A DNA stretch of 64,000 nt from an uncultured Spirochaetaceae bacterium (GTDB lineage: Bacteria; Spirochaetota; Spirochaetia; Sphaerochaetales; Sphaerochaetaceae), in NCBI GenBank assembly GCA_944389145.1, contig CALXLH010000012.1:44596-108595 (forward strand). The letters run 5' to 3'. Shown piece after piece: positions 58,537-64,000 of this stretch. Position numbers and translations under genes: made by a program. The notes below the pieces were generated by a model. The model was given only the letters and a program-made list of their open reading frames with translations, did not search any database and had not been told where the DNA came from. Each line of letters begins with the position of its first letter. The stretch's first letter is position 1.

Positions 58537-58947
58537 TTACGCTGTCAACATCGCCCTAATGCGGTCCACGACCTCGTGTATAAGGCGTCCAATGCTGAGA
58601 TCGCTGACACCTACGACGATGTTATCACAATGATTGACGGGGATGAGTATGCGCTTAGCCCTGCTCTGGCAGACCGCGAGCGCCATTGCCGGCGATACCT
58701 CGCCTATCATCGAATCCGCGATCACGATACCGATGGGTCCGATTATGACATCCGCATCACGGCAGGCGACGATCACGGGATTCTCCCCCGTCGCCCCCTG
58801 ATCGGCTCCGGCCTTGAGCATGGCAGAGGTTGCCTGGACATTGGTCCCTATGGCCGTTACCGCCTGATCCGGGAACTCCGCCTTTATCGATGAGACGACC
58901 TGCCGGCCGATGCCGCCGCCCTGTGAATCTATGACCACTATCTTCAT
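58537..58947 (-). CDS. DUF3842 family protein
   Basis: 136 aa from the ATG at 58947 (MKIVVIDSQGGGIGRQVV). A Rossmann-like glycine turn at the N-terminus, then AIGTNVQATSAMLKAGADQG (about 45-64), GATGENPVIV and DVIIGPIGIVIADSMIGEVSP (about 77-97), with a Cys-Gln in the AVCQSRAKRILIPVNHCDN segment. This matches a small uncharacterised family of anaerobic bacteria. It is first in the transporter-FmdE-lar operon, which suggests a role in sensing or handling the metal or a nucleotide intermediate. Function otherwise unknown. Confidence 0.85.
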   Translation of the reverse strand: MKIVVIDSQGGGIGRQVVSSIKAEFPDQAVTAIGTNVQATSAMLKAGADQGATGENPVIVACRDADVIIGPIGIVIADSMIGEVSPAMALAVCQSRAKRILIPVNHCDNIVVGVSDLSIGRLIHEVVDRIRAMLTA

Positions 58948-58965
58948 ACGCCCTCGCCTACCTGA

Positions 58966-58981
58966 TGATATTCGCATATCA
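58966..58981. promoter_or_regulatory. Palindrome upstream of the DUF3842-lar operon
   Basis: TGATAT-TCGC-ATATCA, a 16-bp perfect palindrome 18 nt before the DUF3842 start. It is the only obvious operator candidate in front of the operon. It does not match the NikR half-site GTATGA. Confidence 0.45.
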
Positions 58982-59001
58982 GGCAATGGCTATCAACAGG
59001 A

Positions 59002-59370
59002 TCAGAGGATAGGAAGTATGAACCTTGATACGAACTCGCCGTCCTCCTCAGACAGCTCAAGCATTTCCGGATACCTCATGGTAGCAGATGATGCGCTTCG
59101 TGGTCCTACGCCCCGGCCTTGGTCGTACGAAGGAATCCCTCGTAGCCTGACGAGATTGATCATCATATCCATATCGAGATAGAAGGTTATTATCAAAACA
59201 CTTCCGAAAACAATAAGGTCCGGATATATCTGAATCCTTGCTCTATTGCGTGAAAAATTCTCCTCATCGCAAAGCCTATATACTGCTTTTAAAAGCTCCG
59301 ATTGTTCCTTATAAGTTAATTGCTTTCCTTTATCGCCACTTCGGTAATAGTAATAGCGCGGAATTTTCAT
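59002..59370 (-). CDS. Hypothetical protein at the island boundary
   Basis: 122 aa from the ATG at 59370 (a TTG six codons upstream opens the frame). N-terminal sequence KIPRYYYYRSGDKGKQLTYKE is basic and aromatic; a hydrophobic stretch LIVFGSVLIITFYLDM lies in the middle. The first two thirds are AT-rich like the helicase gene upstream; the last about 45 codons (SYDQGRGVGPRSASS...) have host-like G+C. The reading frame may therefore be a chimera across an insertion border. No family recognised. It follows the helicase gene by 36 nt. Confidence 0.5.
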   Translation of the reverse strand: MKIPRYYYYRSGDKGKQLTYKEQSELLKAVYRLCDEENFSRNRARIQIYPDLIVFGSVLIITFYLDMDMMINLVRLRGIPSYDQGRGVGPRSASSATMRYPEMLELSEEDGEFVSRFILPIL

Positions 59371-59406
59371 AGGAAGTATTACTCTCAAATGTGAAAACTC
59401 AATGTG

Positions 59407-62400
59407 TCATTGATGATTCGCTTTCAAGGAAACTTCTTCATTTACACAAATGACATCTTCCACAAGATAAGAGAATGCTACATCAAGATTATCTTTGATT
59501 TTATTTCCTACCCTTTGGATACCGCAAAACCCTGCAATTGTTCTATATAAATCAGCTCTGGAAATTGAGAAATTCTGCCTGATAATTTCTTTCATACCAA
59601 TTGCAAGCTCCTCGGGAGAAATATACTTAATGTCTCGAGTAGCTCCTTTCTTTGCCATACGAAATTTTATTTTAGATTTATCCATTGGATAAAAGAAACC
59701 TTTACTCAAGTTAACATTATCAGGGATTACGGATTGAATATAATAATCCAAGTGCATACGCATATCATTAGTCGGTCTTGAAGAATTACCGTATTCCTTC
59801 GCATATGCTCTCACAAGGCATTCCTTTGAAACAGGAAGCTCCGTTAATAGCATTTCTGAAATTGCCTCTTTTACAGTCTTACCAGCTTCTTCGTATCTTT
59901 TAAAACTAATCTCATTGAATATAGGGAATGGATTATTATCATCCTCAGCCATTTCAAAACTAAAAGATTCTTCACTATCAATATCAGGATTATTAAATGA
60001 ATCTTCAAATGTCTCTATGTTTTTTAGAGAAATAGCACCATTAACAGCATCGTTAACAGCACGAAGTAAATTATCTTCTGCTCTTTTTCGAGTTTTAAAC
60101 CAATCTGTTGACCATACACGATAGAACTTCCACCCCATATGCTCAAGGATATCCTGCCTTAACCTATCTCTATCTCGGGCATTACGAGATGAATGATATG
60201 TAGCACCATCACATTCAATAGCTAAAACATAATCCGATGACTCAGGCAACCTCACACCCAAATCAATTTTAAATCCTGAACACCCAACCTGGGTATCAAC
60301 CGTAAAGCCATGATCCCTCAATACAGAACATACTTCCATTTCAAAATCAGAATCAAAAGAATCAATATCCGGATTATTGATTGATCGGCCAAGAGCAATC
60401 ACACCATTTTCAGCAAAATCTAAATATTCCCTAAGTAATCTGATTCCTTCTGATTTCGTTCGACCCAAATCAATATCAGTATAATGCATGCATGTAACAA
60501 GTTTGATGTTATATTTTGCCCTTGTCACAGCAACATTCAGTCTTCTTTCGCCCCCCTCTTTATTTAATGGGCCAAAATTCAAAAGAAATCTTCCATTAGA
60601 TTCCTTCCCATATCCAATACTGAAAATAATAGTATCTCGTTCATCACCTTGGACTGTTTCCAGATTCTTTATAAAAAAAGGTTCAGTTTTATTTTCAGAA
60701 AAGAAAGACTCAAATTCAGGATTGTGTAATCGCCGTTCAGAAAGGATATTATCTATCATATCCTGCTGAGTAGTACTGAAGGCAACAACTCCGAGGCTTC
60801 GGTCTGGACTAATTCTGAAATGTTCATAAATCAAATCAACTATTTTCTCAGCTTCACCTCGATTTGATCTACTACTTCTATCATAGAATGACGAAACATA
60901 ATAATAATCCACGCCTAACCCTTTTCTCTTAACATTAGAAGAAGGGAAGGTAATTAAGGTATTGTTATAAAAATTCTTATTTGAAAAGGCAATAAGTTCT
61001 TCGTCTCGACTTCTGTAATGCCAATTAAGTCTAAGCTGCGGAAACTTTGTAGCACAAATATCTAATATTGATTCAAAAGAAGACACATCATCAACATCCT
61101 CCTCTTCATCTGAATCTATTGTAGTAGAGAAAAAGTTACTTGGAGGCATCTGCTTAGTATCCCCGACAACAATTAGCTGATCGGCTCTGTATATTGCTCC
61201 TAGCGCATCTTGAGGAAATACCTGAGAGGCCTCATCAAATATCACCATATCAAAATGAATAGAAGCAGGATCAAGATATGTGCTAACACTCAATGGAGAC
61301 ATTAAAAAGCATGGTTTCAAAGTTTGCACAAGATTGCCTAAATCATTAAAAATACTTCTAACAGACTTTTGTCTTCTCTTTTTCTGAGCTTCTCTCCTCA
61401 ATATAGAAACTGGGCTTCCAGCTGCTACCAATGTAAGAGCCGGACGCCTATGAGAAAGTTCGGATTTTATCTGACCTCTATTTATTTCAAATTGTTTCCG
61501 ATCAGCATCGGCAAATTGCCTGACAATCCAATCTTGGTTGATTCCTGAAAAATCCCTAAAAACTTCATTTTTTGTAATAATACTATCAATCCATTGAAAA
61601 TAAAATTTACGACAAAATGCGCTAGGTAATTGATTAGGCTTAATACGCGACTCAATCGATGAATCAACGAATCCCAATACGCCTGTATGGCTCAGATTAT
61701 CAATATTCTCTCGAATACTATACCATTCATTCATTCCATCTACATTCTTAAGACAAGCACTTATACGAGATAAAATATCTCGATAGTCTAATGTATTAAG
61801 ATCAAAAAGATTTTCATCAAAATAAGATGATACTTTATCTTTCAGCGGTAAAGCTGTTTTCAGCATACCATCTAATTCATTTGCCAGATCTTTAAACGTA
61901 TTCCTAGAATTCTCGTAATCACAACATGACATTTCTTGGAAGAAAGATGTATCAACTTTATTGGACAAAATATTAAATGTTTTTATTGCTTGTTCAGCTA
62001 TAGTCCAATTTGTCTCGATTCCTTTATACCAATTATTCAAATTATTTGAAATCGAGTTATAAAGTTCAATAAAAACCTTCTCAGATTCCTTATAGTGTTT
62101 TAAATCCTCTATTATATTTACGGCTTCAGAATAAGAAATACGAACTTTATCAGTTCTACAAGAAATAATTGAATTAAGAAGCTTCCTATATGATTTACTA
62201 AAAAAACGCTTTACGCTTGAAGAATATTTCTGCTTGAGTTGCCCTTCATATAGTTCACAATCCAGTTGCAACACATCCGAAGAATATATAGATAGTATTC
62301 TTGCCTTAGAACTCAAAATATCCTCAGATTGTTTAGATAATTTTCCAAAAAGCAACTCAATTTCTGATCTTTTGGTAATATCATACATAGGTTGAACTAT

Positions 62401-63999
62401 ACATGGATTATTGCCAATAAATGTTAAGAAATCCCTGATTGCACATGCTTCTTCAAAGCTTTTGCCAATCATCTTATAATGATCCGACACCTCCACAAAC
62501 AGGCCTATTATTTGATTGATTATCTTTGCAAAATCCTGCATATCATCAATAATCTGCGTCCGAACAATATAAGATATTTCTTTAACACTAAATCCATACC
62601 AAGGACTGTTTTTGTAAGCATCGCCAAATGACTTTGAATATTCAACGTATTGTTCTAATAGACGAACAGCATCTGCAAGAAATACTTTGCCTTTAGATTC
62701 TATCTCAGGGATATTAAACTCAACCCATGGAGCCTCTATAAATTTTGCATATTTTTCATAAAGCTGATAAAGGCTCATATCAATACTTTGATGCTTCTTA
62801 TGTAATTCATTAGCATATAAATCGAGCTTTACACATTGAGCCTTTTCAGACTGTAGAATATCACTTGCACTCTCTGAAATAGACAGTGCAGGCAATTCCA
62901 TTGTCCTATTCAATTCGAATATTACATCTTTTTTGTTTGCCTTGTGACTATGCAATTCAAGACATGAATCAGATAAACCAACATCACGCAACTTATTAAA
63001 CACAACATTAAGAGCTGCTAGTTTTTCAGAAACAAACAGGACTCGCTTCCCATCAAACAAGCTTTCTGCAATAATGTTCGTTATTGTTTGGCTCTTGCCT
63101 GTACCTGGAGGGCCTTGTAACACAAAGCTTTTACCTGCTTTTGCCATACGAATTGCATCAATCTGACTTGAGTCAGCATCTATAACATTGTGAAGTTCTA
63201 CCAAAGGATTTCGTATGCCATCATCAACGATATCAAGAGAAAAAGACTCACTGGCGCCGTCAACTTCTTCTCCCAAAAGACATCTTATATTTTTATTATT
63301 TAGAATGTCCCTCTCATGTGTATAAAGATCTTTATACATGTTGATTTTCATGAATGTAAAAAGACTTATAAAAACTTCTCGTGTCAGAGTCCAGCCAAGT
63401 TTAGTAACTATGCCTGATACTTCATCCATATAGGACGATATAGAGGAATCATCTTCTAGTTCGGGTAATTCGATTCCAAATTCATTTACTAATTTATATG
63501 AAAAAGTAGGATTAATGATGACATCATCGCCCGTATATCTTACCTTGTAAGGATCAATTGATGAATTCTGAATCAATTGGATTGGTACTAATATTAAAGG
63601 TGTTCGATATTCATAATTTGAATTTGAACTTTCAGTCCAATGGATAAATCCAAATGCCATATAGGCAACATTAACACCAGTCTCCTCAATAAAAGAACGA
63701 GCTTTCTTTGCGATATTTTTTACAGCTATCCGAAAATCACCACGATCTGAGTAAACAAGAATATCTCTCTTTTGAAGTTCTTTTTGATTTTTATCTAGAA
63801 ATTCTACTTTTGTTTCTATCTCACCCTTTTCCAACTGATATTTGGGAAGAAATAATGAAAAAGAAATATCTTTAGAGCTTTTTTCAAAACTCAGGTCTAC
63901 AATGAAAAGCTGCATGAATATGCAGAATGCGGGTCTTTGAGGTCTCGGTATTGACCCGCAGCCATGATCTTTCATGGCCTTTTCCGCTTTTTTATCCAA
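59407..63999 (-). CDS. DUF4011-SF1 helicase-nuclease-DUF3320 giant protein (probably near-complete at 5' end)
   Basis: Up to 1530 codons to the window edge; the first well-supported Met is at 63915 (MQLFIVDLSFEK), 28 codons in, and a GCGGGTC/GACCCGC hairpin just upstream suggests a gene border there. Domains in order: DUF4011-like (about 40-140, NVAYMAFGFIHWTE), SF1 helicase Walker A LQGPPGTGKSQTITNII (about 300), long helical insert, helicase II DEASQVFPQDALG, III GDTKQMPPSNFF, IV-VI (LNWHYRSRDEEL, VQGDERDTIIFSIG, RRLNVAVTRAK), a PD-(D/E)XK/Vsr-like nuclease (KIDLGVRLP, AIECDGATYH), then DUF3320 at the C-terminus. AT-rich relative to the chromosome. Such proteins are frequent in defence islands. 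Confidence 0.88.
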   Translation of the reverse strand: MDKKAEKAMKDHGCGSIPRPQRPAFCIFMQLFIVDLSFEKSSKDISFSLFLPKYQLEKGEIETKVEFLDKNQKELQKRDILVYSDRGDFRIAVKNIAKKARSFIEETGVNVAYMAFGFIHWTESSNSNYEYRTPLILVPIQLIQNSSIDPYKVRYTGDDVIINPTFSYKLVNEFGIELPELEDDSSISSYMDEVSGIVTKLGWTLTREVFISLFTFMKINMYKDLYTHERDILNNKNIRCLLGEEVDGASESFSLDIVDDGIRNPLVELHNVIDADSSQIDAIRMAKAGKSFVLQGPPGTGKSQTITNIIAESLFDGKRVLFVSEKLAALNVVFNKLRDVGLSDSCLELHSHKANKKDVIFELNRTMELPALSISESASDILQSEKAQCVKLDLYANELHKKHQSIDMSLYQLYEKYAKFIEAPWVEFNIPEIESKGKVFLADAVRLLEQYVEYSKSFGDAYKNSPWYGFSVKEISYIVRTQIIDDMQDFAKIINQIIGLFVEVSDHYKMIGKSFEEACAIRDFLTFIGNNPCIVQPMYDITKRSEIELLFGKLSKQSEDILSSKARILSIYSSDVLQLDCELYEGQLKQKYSSSVKRFFSKSYRKLLNSIISCRTDKVRISYSEAVNIIEDLKHYKESEKVFIELYNSISNNLNNWYKGIETNWTIAEQAIKTFNILSNKVDTSFFQEMSCCDYENSRNTFKDLANELDGMLKTALPLKDKVSSYFDENLFDLNTLDYRDILSRISACLKNVDGMNEWYSIRENIDNLSHTGVLGFVDSSIESRIKPNQLPSAFCRKFYFQWIDSIITKNEVFRDFSGINQDWIVRQFADADRKQFEINRGQIKSELSHRRPALTLVAAGSPVSILRREAQKKRRQKSVRSIFNDLGNLVQTLKPCFLMSPLSVSTYLDPASIHFDMVIFDEASQVFPQDALGAIYRADQLIVVGDTKQMPPSNFFSTTIDSDEEEDVDDVSSFESILDICATKFPQLRLNWHYRSRDEELIAFSNKNFYNNTLITFPSSNVKRKGLGVDYYYVSSFYDRSSRSNRGEAEKIVDLIYEHFRISPDRSLGVVAFSTTQQDMIDNILSERRLHNPEFESFFSENKTEPFFIKNLETVQGDERDTIIFSIGYGKESNGRFLLNFGPLNKEGGERRLNVAVTRAKYNIKLVTCMHYTDIDLGRTKSEGIRLLREYLDFAENGVIALGRSINNPDIDSFDSDFEMEVCSVLRDHGFTVDTQVGCSGFKIDLGVRLPESSDYVLAIECDGATYHSSRNARDRDRLRQDILEHMGWKFYRVWSTDWFKTRKRAEDNLLRAVNDAVNGAISLKNIETFEDSFNNPDIDSEESFSFEMAEDDNNPFPIFNEISFKRYEEAGKTVKEAISEMLLTELPVSKECLVRAYAKEYGNSSRPTNDMRMHLDYYIQSVIPDNVNLSKGFFYPMDKSKIKFRMAKKGATRDIKYISPEELAIGMKEIIRQNFSISRADLYRTIAGFCGIQRVGNKIKDNLDVAFSYLVEDVICVNEEVSLKANHQ

Positions 64000-64000
64000 A

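Noticed and set aside
63925..63999. TTG start at the right edge for the giant helicase
   Set aside because: The first 28 codons are composed of a host-like hairpin region (GCGGGTC/GACCCGC) and lack similarity; the start near 63915 or beyond the edge is more plausible, so the coordinates given are the open frame only.
1..64000. tRNA, rRNA and CRISPR arrays
   Set aside because: Reading both strands by eye I saw no T-arm-like GTTCGAATC context with cloverleaf pairing, no rRNA motifs and no regularly spaced repeats. A dedicated scan (tRNAscan, CRISPR finder) would be decisive.

Overview
The window looks like the chromosome of a spirochaete, most probably of the Sphaerochaeta group. The main evidence is a phenylalanyl-tRNA synthetase pair of the archaeal/spirochaetal type (513-aa alpha chain with N-terminal winged-helix domains, 566-aa beta chain), together with CarD-IspD-IspF order, a spirochaete-like EF-G and several short-range operons at intermediate G+C. 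The genus is an inference. No rRNA, tRNA or CRISPR array was seen.

Region 1-8.9 kb is a sugar-acid locus. A Liv-type ABC transporter (a fused LivG-LivF ATPase running off the left edge, LivM, LivH and a periplasmic binding protein) and an IclR regulator lie on the minus strand. Divergent from them are an RraA-like aldolase, a KDPG/KHG aldolase, a KDG-type PfkB kinase and an Ldh_2-family dehydrogenase. A 13-bp palindrome sits exactly 8 bp upstream of the -35 box of both promoters, which joins transport and catabolism in one predicted regulon.

Region 9-33 kb is mostly housekeeping: an AAA/DUF4143 ATPase, malQ-rsmE-thyX, carD-ispD-ispF, a KaiC-like ATPase, an aconitase-superfamily hydratase, fusA, a HIT protein and lipoprotein, thioredoxin, a secreted nuclease, pheST, a fused E1 alpha-beta 2-oxoacid dehydrogenase with a flavin-reductase-like protein, and hpt-prt-purA. 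Region 33-45.8 kb holds a LacI-controlled cyclase operon with tandem operators, purB, an alanyl-tRNA editing protein with two membrane proteins, an oxidoreductase, a structured orphan RNA of about 230 nt, malic enzyme with an NAD(P)H:acceptor reductase, an archaeal-type PurO plus stand-alone AICAR transformylase, and ogt.

Region 45.8-51.3 kb is accessory. It contains an XRE regulator, an IS4-family element with 17-bp terminal repeats and a 9-bp target duplication inserted exactly before the stop codon of a tnpB gene, a small membrane protein, an alpha/beta hydrolase and an xdhC remnant. Region 52-59 kb is a compact operon of DUF3842, a FecCD-type ABC transporter, FmdE, LarE, LarB and LarC: a candidate metal (probably nickel) uptake plus nickel-pincer-cofactor factory. 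An unidentified structured RNA whose closing stem contains the start codon of the binding protein lies inside it. From about 59.2 kb to the right edge an AT-rich island carries a giant DUF4011/SF1 helicase/nuclease/DUF3320 protein, a likely defence gene.

A recurring theme is a -10 box placed 5-7 nt (usually exactly 6) before the ATG with no Shine-Dalgarno sequence, which implies leaderless mRNAs for at least eight genes.
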